DNA from: Aliarcobacter sp.
GTDB lineage: Bacteria; Campylobacterota; Campylobacteria; Campylobacterales; Arcobacteraceae
Length of the DNA: 15,207 bases
Direction: 5' to 3'
Assembly: GCA_023268955.1 (NCBI GenBank)
Contig: JALRJW010000325.1
Span: forward strand, 1-15,207
Below, in pieces: positions 1 through 7,004 of the stretch. The notes beneath the pieces were generated by a model. The model did not search any database, was not told where the DNA came from, and was given only the letters and a program-made list of their open reading frames with translations. Made by a program: the position numbers and the translations under genes. Positions within the stretch are counted from its first letter, which is position 1. The number at the start of each line of letters is the position of its first letter.

Positions 1-705
1 TTCAATTTGCTCAATACTATGATTTTTTGATGTGTACCAAATTAACCAAAAAATTACAGGGGTTAAAAGAAGAATTCTTCCCATTTTTGTAATAGTAGCA
101 CTTTGACCTACTGTTTCATTTACAGAAAATCCAGCAGCAACTGCGTGACCAACTGATTGTAAAGTATTTCCTAAAAGTATTCCAAGTTCAGTATCATCTA
201 ATCCTAAGATTACTCCAATAATCGGTAAAACAAAAAGTCCAACAGTTCCAAGTAGATTTACAATAGCTATTGCTAAGGCTGATTTTTCTTTATCAAGTTT
301 TGCTATATCTTTTGTTGCAGCAATTGCAGCACTTCCGCATACACCATTTCCAATAGCTAAAATACAAGCAAAGTTTTTTTCAAAATTTAATTTTTTTGAT
401 AAGTACAAACCAAAATAAATAGTAGCAATCATTGAAATAATTATGATTAAAATAGTTTGATATCCAAGTTGCATTAGAACGTTAAAATCAAGATTTATTC
501 CCAATAGTGAAATAGCCACTGCTAAAAGTGTCTTTTCACTAAAAGTGATTCCAGGGTTAAATTTGTCAGTTAATGGCACTGTATTTGCTATCAGTGCCCC
601 AAGAATAATTGCAACAGCAATAGAGCCTATTGCAACAAACTTAGATAAAAATATCGCTGCTGTAGCGATTAATATACATAATATAATTCCATACGCCTTG
701 TTCAT
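1..705 (-). CDS. YeiH/UPF0324-family putative sulfate exporter, N-terminal 235 codons (3' end outside window)
   Basis: Integral inner-membrane protein of the YeiH (UPF0324, 'putative sulfate exporter') family; the transported substrate is not firmly established for the family. The visible part is strongly hydrophobic, with about seven or eight candidate membrane segments (near residues 5-20, 27-41, 60-72, 84-100, 113-130, 144-165, 175-192 and 209-224). Family-typical stretches include G-N-G-V-C-G-S-A-A at 119-127, where a Cys-Gly-(Ser/Ala)-Ala-Ala core is characteristic, and G-N-T-L-Q-S-V-G-H-A-V-A-A-G at 179-192 followed by T-I-T-K-M-G-R at 204-210. Family members usually have about 300-350 residues, so roughly a third lies beyond position 1. 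The ATG at 705-703 is the only start after an in-frame stop at 720-718. No Shine-Dalgarno sequence precedes it, and a TATAAT box lies only 6 nt upstream (712-717). It follows the recombinase-like gene by 61 bp on the same strand. The family call is solid; the function is not. Confidence 0.85.
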   Translation of the reverse strand, partial: MNKAYGIILCILIATAAIFLSKFVAIGSIAVAIILGALIANTVPLTDKFNPGITFSEKTLLAVAISLLGINLDFNVLMQLGYQTILIIIISMIATIYFGLYLSKKLNFEKNFACILAIGNGVCGSAAIAATKDIAKLDKEKSALAIAIVNLLGTVGLFVLPIIGVILGLDDTELGILLGNTLQSVGHAVAAGFSVNETVGQSATITKMGRILLLTPVIFWLIWYTSKNHSIEQIE

Positions 706-766
706 GGCGGAATTATATTACAAATATTTATAATTTAAACTTTTGTAAGATAAGTTTTATTTATCC

Positions 767-1408
767 CTAACTAGCTAAGTCAAGGATGTTTGGCAAAGCC
801 TGTTTAATATTCCTTTTTTTAACATAGTTGTTTAATCCAATATGATTGTTATATCCAAGAAGTTTTGAAATTTTTCTAACAGATAATCCTAAAGCTAAAA
901 GTTCTTCAATTTTATCTCTTTGTTTGTCAAATTTAGATTTTTGAATTGTTCCTTTAGGTTTACCTAAACTAATACCATTTAGTTTTCTTTCTGTTAAAGC
1001 CTCTTTAGTTCTTAAGCTCATTAAGTCTTTTTCCAAACCTAAAGTCATAGACATAACTCCCAAAATCATTTTTGTAAGCATATCTTTATCATCAACTAAA
1101 TCTAAATTTTGATTGATAACCAAAAGTCTAACTTTATTTGAAAGTAAAAATTTCATTATCTCTATAATAGTTTCAGTTGTTCTTCCTAGTACATTTAAAT
1201 CATAAATCAATAAAGTGGAATTTTTTTCGCAGTTTTCTAACAACTGCATTAGATTTGATTCTTCACTTGGAACATTAATTTCAATCTCAAAACTTTTATT
1301 AATATTGATATTTTTTTCAGCAACATATTTATTAATTGCATCAATTTGAAGCTGACAATATTCTTCATTATTTTTATTTAATCTTACAAAACTTAAAACT
1401 CTAGACAT
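767..1408 (-). CDS. Small serine-recombinase (resolvase/invertase) homologue lacking catalytic residues
   Basis: A 213-residue protein with resolvase/invertase architecture: N-terminal recombinase domain (about 1-125), long E-helix (about 126-147, including R-T-K-E-A-L-T-E-R-K), the linker G-K-P-K-G-T (149-154), and a C-terminal helix-turn-helix (about 162-200). In gamma-delta resolvase the active site is Tyr-Ala-Arg-Val-Ser, with Ser10 the nucleophile. Here it reads Phe-Val-Arg-Leu-Asn (7-11), so the nucleophile position is Asn11 (codon AAT). The Asp67-Arg68-Leu-Gly-Arg71 motif becomes Asn72-Val73-Leu-Gly-Arg76, losing a second catalytic arginine. The frame is intact. I infer a protein that no longer cuts DNA but may still bind it, for example as a regulator or accessory architectural factor. 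No terminal repeats or cargo genes flank it. The start has a good AAGGA (1415-1419) and a TATAAT box at 1435-1440. Fold assignment is strong; loss of catalysis rests on my alignment by eye. Confidence 0.85.
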   Translation of the reverse strand: MSRVLSFVRLNKNNEEYCQLQIDAINKYVAEKNININKSFEIEINVPSEESNLMQLLENCEKNSTLLIYDLNVLGRTTETIIEIMKFLLSNKVRLLVINQNLDLVDDKDMLTKMILGVMSMTLGLEKDLMSLRTKEALTERKLNGISLGKPKGTIQKSKFDKQRDKIEELLALGLSVRKISKLLGYNNHIGLNNYVKKRNIKQALPNILDLAS

Positions 1409-1414
1409 CTTTAA

Positions 1415-1440
1415 TCCTTTTACATTATGAATAAATTATA
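1415..1440 (-). promoter_or_regulatory. Promoter -10 box and ribosome binding site of the recombinase-like gene
   Basis: On the minus strand a perfect TATAAT lies at 1440-1435, about 26 nt before the ATG, and AAGGA lies at 1419-1415, 6 nt before it. No -35 hexamer is obvious, as is usual for sigma-70 promoters in Campylobacterota. Confidence 0.5.
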
Positions 1441-1578
1441 TTAAAATATTTTTTCAAAATGTTAAATTTTTTATACTAAATATTATACATATTGTATTTT
1501 TAAACTTTCCTTAAATTTCAAGATAAAAATATAGAATTTTCAATTTAAAAATATGAATTTTTTTTAAAGGATTTTTTT

Positions 1579-1614
1579 GATAATATATCTATAAATTTAA
1601 AGGCAAAAAAAGGA
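1579..1614 (+). promoter_or_regulatory. Probable promoter and ribosome binding site for the ubiX-led operon
   Basis: The 211-bp gap between the divergent recombinase and ubiX genes is extremely AT-rich. A run of seven T (1572-1578) followed by GATAAT (1579-1584), or alternatively a TATAAA a few bases further on, is the best -10 candidate. AAGGA at 1610-1614 lies 6 nt before the TTG at 1621 and is the reason for accepting that unusual start codon. The rest of the gap (1441-1570) holds only A/T runs and no convincing hairpin. Confidence 0.4.
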
Positions 1615-1620
1615 TTTATT

Positions 1621-2175
1621 TTGAAATTGACTGTTGCTATTTCAGGTGCTAGTGGATCAAATTTAGGACTTAGTTTTGTTAACAAAATTCCTTCAAATAT
1701 TGAAGTATTTTTGGTTGTTTCTAAAAGTGCAAAAAAAGCATTAAAGCTTGAAACAGGTAAAAACATTAAAGAACTTTTGCAAGACAAAGATAATATTACA
1801 GTTCTAAAAGATACTGATATAGGGGCTTGCATTGCATCTGGATCTTTCAAAGTTGATAAAATGATTGTAATTCCATGCTCTATGAATACCCTTGCTAAAT
1901 TTAGCGTTGGTATTTCAGATTCATTGATTACAAGAGCTTTTACAGTTATGCTTAAAGAAAAAAGAGAAATAGTAATTGCACCCAGAGAAATGCCTTTAAA
2001 TAGCATAAATCTTGAAAATATGCTAAAACTATCAAAATTAAATGTAACCATTGCGCCACCAATTTTAGGATATTATTCAAATGTTTCTTCACTAGAAGAT
2101 ATGGAAAATTTTCTAATTGGAAAGTGGTTCGATATGTTAAAAATTGATAATAACTTGTATGAAAGATGGAAATAA
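1621..2175 (+). CDS. ubiX: Flavin prenyltransferase UbiX
   Basis: Cytoplasmic enzyme that attaches a dimethylallyl group to FMN to make prenylated FMN, the cofactor of UbiD-type decarboxylases. The 184 residues match the family in length. Visible motifs: the N-terminal FMN-binding Gly-Ala-Ser-Gly (9-12), Pro-Cys-Ser-Met-Asn-Thr-Leu-Ala (85-92), Gly-Ile-Ser-Asp (97-100) with Arg105, Leu-Lys-Glu (111-113) and Pro-Arg-Glu-Met-Pro-Leu (121-126) followed by an Asn-Leu-Glu-Asn-Met-Leu stretch (130-135). Translation starts at TTG, supported by AAGGA six bases upstream; the protein then begins directly with the conserved beta strand. It is the first gene of the operon. The next gene (coaD) begins one base after its stop, so the two are probably co-translated. 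Nothing unusual is seen apart from the start codon. Confidence 0.95.
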   Translation: MKLTVAISGASGSNLGLSFVNKIPSNIEVFLVVSKSAKKALKLETGKNIKELLQDKDNITVLKDTDIGACIASGSFKVDKMIVIPCSMNTLAKFSVGISDSLITRAFTVMLKEKREIVIAPREMPLNSINLENMLKLSKLNVTIAPPILGYYSNVSSLEDMENFLIGKWFDMLKIDNNLYERWK

Positions 2176-2176
2176 A

Positions 2177-2662
2177 ATGAGTGATAATCAAAATAGTACT
2201 TACAAAAAAGCAATTTACAGCGGAACTTTTGATCCTATAACCAACGGTCATATCGATATTGTAAGACGTGCAGCAAATATTTTTGATGAAGTAATAATTG
2301 CTGTTGCCCAAAGTGAAAGAAAAGGTTGTATGTTTAGCCATGACCAAAGGGTAGAATTTGTTCAAGCAGCAACTAAAAATCTTAAAAATGTTAGAGTAAT
2401 AGGTTTTGATACATTATTGGTTGATTTGGCAACGCAATTAAAAGTAAACACTATTATTAGGGGCTTAAGAGCTGTTTCTGATTTTGAATATGAACTTCAA
2501 ATGGGTTATGCAAACTCTTCAATAAATAAAAGAATTGAGACTTTATATTTGATGCCAAGTTTAGAAAATGCCTTTGTATCTTCTACTATTGTAAGAGAAA
2601 TAATACGATTTAATGGTAAATATGATCATTTAATACCTAAAGAAGTTTTAGAATGTATGTAG
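2177..2662 (+). CDS. coaD: Phosphopantetheine adenylyltransferase CoaD
   Basis: Catalyses the reversible transfer of AMP from ATP to 4'-phosphopantetheine, giving dephospho-CoA and pyrophosphate: the penultimate step of coenzyme A synthesis. With the ATG at 2177 the protein is 161 residues, the normal size. Nucleotidyltransferase motifs: Ser-Gly-Thr-Phe-Asp-Pro-Ile-Thr-Asn-Gly-His (15-25), in which Asn-Gly-His is the T/HxGH-type nucleotide-binding signature; Ile-Ile-Arg-Gly-Leu-Arg (93-98) with Asp-Phe-Glu-Tyr-Glu (102-106); and Val-Ser-Ser-Thr-Ile-Val-Arg (134-140). The frame opens earlier, at 2144 inside ubiX, but that adds eleven residues with no family support. The 2177 start has GGA (2168-2170) correctly spaced in the end of ubiX. 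The stop overlaps the start of tmk by 10 nt, implying coupled translation. Confidence 0.96.
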   Translation: MSDNQNSTYKKAIYSGTFDPITNGHIDIVRRAANIFDEVIIAVAQSERKGCMFSHDQRVEFVQAATKNLKNVRVIGFDTLLVDLATQLKVNTIIRGLRAVSDFEYELQMGYANSSINKRIETLYLMPSLENAFVSSTIVREIIRFNGKYDHLIPKEVLECM

Positions 2663-3216
2663 TTATTGAAGGTGTTGATACAGCTGGAAAATCAACACAA
2701 ATTAATATTTTAAAAGAGAAATTTCCACAAGCTGTATTTACAAAAGAACCAGGTGGAACAGCTTTAGGTCTTAAGTTAAGAACTATGGCTTTAGGTGGAG
2801 AAGCTAAATCAAATGTTGCAGAGATGTTTCTGTTTTTGGCCGATAGAGCTGAACATATTGTAGAAGTTATAAAGCCTAATATAAATAATACAATTGTTTC
2901 AGATAGATCGGTAATATCGGGTATTGCTTATGCAACAAAGTTTCCATTAGATGAAATGATTGAATTAAACAAAATAGCCACAAGTAATATCATGCCCAGC
3001 CATGTAATAATCTTAGAATTAAGTAAAGAAGAACTTATTTCTAGACTATCACAAAAAGAAAATGATTCAATAGAATTAAGAGGAATTGATTATCTTCTAA
3101 ATATTCAAAATAGAATGAAAGAAACAGTAAAGAAATTAAATTTAAATCACGTGATTATAGATGCAGGTTTAAGTATTAAAGAAATAGAAACTAAAATTGA
3201 GGATTTTTTAAAATGA
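2653..3216 (+). CDS. tmk: Thymidylate (dTMP) kinase
   Basis: Phosphorylates dTMP to dTDP with ATP, an essential step of dTTP supply. The 187 residues are slightly short for the family (about 190-215). Visible motifs: P-loop Gly-Val-Asp-Thr-Ala-Gly-Lys-Ser-Thr (7-15); Lys-Glu-Pro-Gly-Gly-Thr (31-36), in place of the usual Arg-Glu-Pro-Gly-Gly-Thr; Leu-Phe-Leu-Ala-Asp-Arg-Ala-Glu-His (60-68), which contacts the thymidylate; and Ser-Asp-Arg-Ser (83-86), in which the usual Asp-Arg-Tyr tyrosine is Ser86. The LID region (about 133-150) is short. The gene starts inside coaD (10-nt overlap), and its TGA overlaps the hisS ATG by 4 nt, so all three are likely translated from one message. Start choice is fixed by the P-loop lying seven residues in. 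Confidence 0.94.
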   Translation: MYVVIEGVDTAGKSTQINILKEKFPQAVFTKEPGGTALGLKLRTMALGGEAKSNVAEMFLFLADRAEHIVEVIKPNINNTIVSDRSVISGIAYATKFPLDEMIELNKIATSNIMPSHVIILELSKEELISRLSQKENDSIELRGIDYLLNIQNRMKETVKKLNLNHVIIDAGLSIKEIETKIEDFLK

Positions 3217-4436
3217 GTAAACAGAATATTCAAAGCCTAAGAGGTATGAAAGATATTGTAAATGATGAAAGTACATTATTTACATATTTTGTAGATAATG
3301 CTTCTAAAATTGCACAAAAATATGGCTTTAGCTATATTGAAACGCCACTTTTAGAAGAAACTGCTCTGTTTAAAAGATCTGTTGGTGAAAGTTCTGATAT
3401 TGTAAATAAAGAGATGTATCAGTTTATTGATAAAGGTGAAAATGACGTTTGCTTAAGACCTGAAGGTACTGCTGGTGTTGTTAGACATTTTGTTGAAAAG
3501 AAACTTGATAAAGCCGGTGGTGAATATAGATGGTACTACTATGGTCCGATGTTCAGATACGAAAGACCTCAAAAGGGAAGATTAAGAGAATTTCACCAAT
3601 TTGGATGTGAAGTATTTGGTGTAGCTTCTGTTTATGAAGATGCAAACATTATTCTTATGATTAAAGATATTTTAGAGTTTTTTGGCATCAAATTTAAGTT
3701 ATTGTTAAACTCTTTAGGGTGTAAAGAGTGTATGCCTCCATATAAAGAAAACCTAATTAAGCACCTAAGTTCATTTAGAGAGCAACTATGCGAAGATTGC
3801 GATAGAAGAATAGAAACAAATCCAATTAGAGTTCTTGATTGTAAAAACGTTAACTGTCAATTATTGTTAAACAACTCACCAAGAATCACAAACTCTTTAT
3901 GTTCATCTTGTGATACAGACTTTGAAAAACTAAAAGAGATACTAAATTTCAATAACGTTGAATACACAGTTGATTCAAATTTAGTAAGAGGTCTAGATTA
4001 TTATTCAAAAACTGCTTTTGAATTTGTAAGCGATGAAATTGGTTCACAAAGTGCAATTGCTGGTGGTGGAAGATATGATAGATTAGTAGAGTTTTTAGGA
4101 GGGAAAGAGACTCCTGGAATTGGTTTTGCAATTGGTATAGAAAGACTTTTAGAACTTGTAAAAATGAATGAAACTAATGAAGAAGTTTTATATATTGGTG
4201 CTATGAGTGATAGTGCTTTAAATACCATTGTTAAATTAGCGAATAAAAAAAGAAAAAATATAAAAACCGTTTTAGAATATACATCTAGAGGATTTTCAAA
4301 ACATTTTAAAATAGCTGAGAAAAAAAGTGCTACAATTGTCGCACTAGTTGGGGAAGATGAATTGAAAAACAATACAATTTACGTAAAAAATATAAAAACG
4401 CAAGAAGAAAATAATATTAGTTTAGAGGATTTTTAA
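3213..4436 (+). CDS. hisS: Histidyl-tRNA synthetase (class II), with four cysteine pairs in the middle region
   Basis: Charges tRNA-His with histidine via His-AMP; cytoplasmic homodimer. The 407 residues fit the bacterial family. Class II motifs are clear: Arg-Pro-Glu-Gly-Thr (82-86), motif 2 Phe-Arg-Tyr-Glu-Arg-Pro-Gln (114-120) continuing to Gln-Phe-Gly-Cys-Glu (129-133), the histidine-binding Arg-Gly-Leu-Asp-Tyr-Tyr (259-264), Gly-Gly-Gly-Arg-Tyr-Asp (284-289), and motif 3 Gly-Ile-Gly-Phe-Ala-Ile-Gly-Ile-Glu-Arg (302-311). A C-terminal anticodon-binding domain covers about 325-407. The segment between motif 2 and the histidine loop carries eight cysteines in pairs: 170/173, 193/196, 210/215 and 230/233. 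This spacing suggests bound zinc, as seen in sequence in some other bacterial HisRS, but that is inference. The ATG overlaps the tmk stop in an ATGA arrangement, and speA follows with no gap. Confidence 0.96.
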   Translation: MSKQNIQSLRGMKDIVNDESTLFTYFVDNASKIAQKYGFSYIETPLLEETALFKRSVGESSDIVNKEMYQFIDKGENDVCLRPEGTAGVVRHFVEKKLDKAGGEYRWYYYGPMFRYERPQKGRLREFHQFGCEVFGVASVYEDANIILMIKDILEFFGIKFKLLLNSLGCKECMPPYKENLIKHLSSFREQLCEDCDRRIETNPIRVLDCKNVNCQLLLNNSPRITNSLCSSCDTDFEKLKEILNFNNVEYTVDSNLVRGLDYYSKTAFEFVSDEIGSQSAIAGGGRYDRLVEFLGGKETPGIGFAIGIERLLELVKMNETNEEVLYIGAMSDSALNTIVKLANKKRKNIKTVLEYTSRGFSKHFKIAEKKSATIVALVGEDELKNNTIYVKNIKTQEENNISLEDF

Positions 4437-6248
4437 TTGAAAAATTATGGTATTGATATTTGGGGCGATAATAATTTCTTTGTAGAAAAAGGCCTTGTAA
4501 AAGTAAATCATGGATGTGAACCATCACTTTTATCTATTGTTAAAGACATTAGAAAACAAGATTTTAAAGGTCCTTTGTTATTAAGGTTCCCCCATATTAC
4601 AAAAAAACAGATAACTACTTTATATAGTGCTTTTAATAAAAGTATTAAAGAATATGACTATAAAGGTAGTTTTAACGCTGTTTTTCCTTTAAAAGTTAAC
4701 CAACTTCCTAACTTTGTTTTGCCTTTAGTTCAAGCTGGTAAAAAATACGGATATGGACTTGAAGCAGGAAGCAAGGCAGAGCTTATATTAGCTATGACTT
4801 ACAATAATATGGGTTCTCCAATAACTGTAAATGGTTTTAAAGATAAAGAGATGATTCATATTTGTTTTATAGCAAAAGCTATGGGACATGATATTACTGT
4901 GATTATAGAAGGTTTAAATGAACTTGAAATGATTGTTGAAGTTTTAAAAGAAACTGGTTTAGAGTGTCCAAATGTTGGTTTAAGAGTTAGACTTCACAGT
5001 GGTGGAAGTGGTCTTTGGGCTAAAAGTGGAGGAATTAACTCTAAGTTTGGTTTAACGTCAACTGAGATTTTAGAAGCTTTTGAATTAATGGAAGAAACGA
5101 ATATCCATGAATATTTAACAATGATTCACTTCCATATTGGTTCTGCTATGAATTCGATTAAGCCATTAAAAAAAGCATTAAGAGAAGCTGGTCATATTTA
5201 TGCAGAACTTAAAAATCTTGGTGCTAAAAATTTAACATCAATTAACATTGGCGGTGGTTTAGCTGTCGAATATAGTGCTTATGAAAGGACTAGATTCTAC
5301 TCTTTAACAGAGTTTGCAAATGATGTTGTATTTACACTTAGAGATATTGCTAGACAAAAAGGTGTTGATGAACCGAATATTTTTACAGAATCTGGAAGAT
5401 TTATCAGTGCTGCCTCAACTGTTTTAATTACACCTGTTTTAGAACTATTTTCAACAGAATATGAACTTGACCATTTAAATTTAAAAGATAAAAATCCTCC
5501 TTTAATTCAAGAGTTGTATGAACTTCATAGAGATATGACAAAAAGAACTGCTTATGAATATATGCATGATAGTATTGATCATATGGAATCTTTATTAACT
5601 TTATTTGATTTAGGTTATATAGATTTACAGGATAGATCAAATGCTGAAATATTAACACACCAAATTATCAAAAAAGCAATCTCATTTTTAGAAGTTGAAG
5701 ATTATGAAGAGTTAAAAAGAATTGACCAAAATATTCAAGAAAAATATTTATTAAATTTCTCATTATTCCAGTCTTTACCTGATTATTGGGGTATTGATCA
5801 AGAATTCCCAATTATGCCTATTAATCATCTAGATAAAAAACCAACTAGAAGTGCTTCTTTATGGGATATTACTTGTGATAGTGATGGAGAATTACCATTT
5901 GATGCTAAAAAACCATTATATTTACATGATATCAATCTAAATAAAGAAGATTATTTCTTAGGATTCTTTAATGTTGGAGCTTATCAAGATACTTTAGGAA
6001 TGAAACATAATCTTTTCTCACATCCAACAGAAATAAATGTTGTTTTTGATAAAGATGATAATGTTATTTTAGAAAAAATTCTAGAATCTCAGAAAATTGA
6101 GGACATTTTAGAAGATATCGATTATGATCCAAATGAAATCAAAAATATTTTAAAATCAAACTTACCTGAAAATTTATATAAAGATTTGACAATCTATTTA
6201 AATCAAAATAGTTACTTGAAAACTATATGGAGTTATTATGATGAGTAA
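4437..6248 (+). CDS. speA: Biosynthetic arginine decarboxylase SpeA
   Basis: PLP-dependent fold-III decarboxylase converting arginine to agmatine, the first step of the agmatine route to putrescine and spermidine. At 603 residues it is a little shorter than E. coli SpeA (about 658). Visible features: the PLP lysine in Phe-Pro-Leu-Lys-Val-Asn-Gln (Lys86); His-Phe-His-Ile-Gly-Ser (231-236); the PLP-phosphate loop Ile-Gly-Gly-Gly-Leu (271-275); Thr-Glu-Ser-Gly-Arg (317-321); and the catalytic Thr-Cys-Asp-Ser-Asp-Gly (479-484, Cys480), followed by a Gly-Ala-Tyr-Gln-Asp-Thr-Leu-Gly stretch (514-521). The start codon is TTG, immediately after the hisS stop, with AGAGGA at 4424-4429 in the end of hisS; the conserved N-terminal Tyr-Gly-Ile-Asp-Ile-Trp supports it. 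The end overlaps cysE by 11 nt. Co-expression with hisS suggests supply coupling, but that is only inference. Confidence 0.96.
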   Translation: MKNYGIDIWGDNNFFVEKGLVKVNHGCEPSLLSIVKDIRKQDFKGPLLLRFPHITKKQITTLYSAFNKSIKEYDYKGSFNAVFPLKVNQLPNFVLPLVQAGKKYGYGLEAGSKAELILAMTYNNMGSPITVNGFKDKEMIHICFIAKAMGHDITVIIEGLNELEMIVEVLKETGLECPNVGLRVRLHSGGSGLWAKSGGINSKFGLTSTEILEAFELMEETNIHEYLTMIHFHIGSAMNSIKPLKKALREAGHIYAELKNLGAKNLTSINIGGGLAVEYSAYERTRFYSLTEFANDVVFTLRDIARQKGVDEPNIFTESGRFISAASTVLITPVLELFSTEYELDHLNLKDKNPPLIQELYELHRDMTKRTAYEYMHDSIDHMESLLTLFDLGYIDLQDRSNAEILTHQIIKKAISFLEVEDYEELKRIDQNIQEKYLLNFSLFQSLPDYWGIDQEFPIMPINHLDKKPTRSASLWDITCDSDGELPFDAKKPLYLHDINLNKEDYFLGFFNVGAYQDTLGMKHNLFSHPTEINVVFDKDDNVILEKILESQKIEDILEDIDYDPNEIKNILKSNLPENLYKDLTIYLNQNSYLKTIWSYYDE

Positions 6249-7002
6249 CATGAGTAACAATCAAATTGAAAATAAAGAACAAAAAATTTCTCTTTGGACA
6301 CAATTAAAAGAGGATTTTTCTGTTCCTAAATTAAATGACCCTGCTTTAGATTCTAATATAGAACTATTTTTTAACTATCCTGGTGTTTGGGCTATTGCTA
6401 ATCATAGAATTGCAAATAGACTATACAATAAGGGCTGGAAAAGATTATCTAGAATTTTAGTAGGTTTATGTTCATTATTTACAAAAACTGATATCCATCC
6501 AGCAGCAACTATTGGTAGAAGAGTATTTATTGACCATGCTATTGGAGTTGTAATTGGTGCTACTGCTATAGTTGAAGATGATGTTCTTATCTATCAAGGG
6601 GTAACTTTAGGTGGAGTTAGTTTAGATAAAGGTAAAAGACACCCTACTATTAAATCTAATGTAATTATAGGTAGTGGAGCAAAAGTTTTAGGAAATATTA
6701 CTATTGGTAAAAATTCAAAAATTGGAGCTAATTCAGTTGTTGTATGTGATGTTCCTAAAAACTCAACGGCTGTTGGTGTTCCTGCTAAAATCATTAAAAG
6801 AGATGATAGAAATTCAAAACTAGCCCACAACAATCTTCCTGATATTAATAAAGAGATGTTTAAATATATTATTGAAAGAATTCATATAATTGAAACTGCT
6901 TTAAAAGAAGAAGATGGAATTGACGTAAGTGACAAAGACAAAGTATTAGAAGATGAATACAATAAATTCATTAATGCAATGAATTCTATTAAAAAGAACT
7001 AA
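6238..7002 (+). CDS. cysE: Serine O-acetyltransferase CysE
   Basis: Transfers acetyl from acetyl-CoA to L-serine, giving O-acetylserine, the acceptor for sulfide in cysteine synthesis. The left-handed beta-helix of hexapeptide repeats runs from about residue 85 to 185. It contains Asp-Ile-His-Pro-Ala-Ala (85-90), the catalytic Asp99-His100 in Ile-Asp-His-Ala, Gly-Val-Thr-Leu-Gly-Gly (121-126) and His135 in Arg-His-Pro. The helical N-terminal domain is shorter than in E. coli CysE, where the beta-helix begins about 60 residues later. An additional charged C-terminal tail (about 190-254) is present. The start is ambiguous: GGAG at 6229-6232 can serve ATG at 6238 or 6241, and a tandem 9-bp repeat (6241-6258) supplies another ATG at 6250. 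All alter only the disordered N-terminus. It overlaps speA by 11 nt and is followed 2 nt later by a permease possibly linked to sulfur metabolism. Confidence 0.95.
   Translation: MMSNMSNNQIENKEQKISLWTQLKEDFSVPKLNDPALDSNIELFFNYPGVWAIANHRIANRLYNKGWKRLSRILVGLCSLFTKTDIHPAATIGRRVFIDHAIGVVIGATAIVEDDVLIYQGVTLGGVSLDKGKRHPTIKSNVIIGSGAKVLGNITIGKNSKIGANSVVVCDVPKNSTAVGVPAKIIKRDDRNSKLAHNNLPDINKEMFKYIIERIHIIETALKEEDGIDVSDKDKVLEDEYNKFINAMNSIKKN
6241..6258 (+). repeat. Tandem 9-bp repeat ATGAGTAAC at the start of cysE
   Basis: Two perfect adjacent copies of ATGAGTAAC give Met-Ser-Asn-Met-Ser-Asn at the cysE N-terminus and multiply the possible in-frame ATG starts. The first copy also contains the speA stop codon TAA (6246-6248). 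Probably a small slippage duplication with no coding consequence. Confidence 0.7.
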
Positions 7003-7004
7003 TT

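Noticed and set aside
767..1408. Active mobile element or invertible region driven by the recombinase-like gene
   Set aside because: No flanking inverted repeats, target duplications or cargo genes were seen, and the catalytic residues appear lost.
1441..1570. Possible hairpins and the 8-T run in the recombinase/ubiX gap as phase-variation or small RNA signals
   Set aside because: The tracts are A/T runs expected at this composition; no poly-G tract or stable structure is present.
1545..2051. Long opposite-strand frames over ubiX, hisS, the kinases and the aconitase-like gene
   Set aside because: They mirror well-supported genes on the other strand, have no recognisable domains and lack their own start signals.
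2144..2176. Upstream ATG for coaD inside ubiX
   Set aside because: It adds eleven residues not found in the family; the ATG at 2177 has suitable spacing from GGA and gives the normal length.
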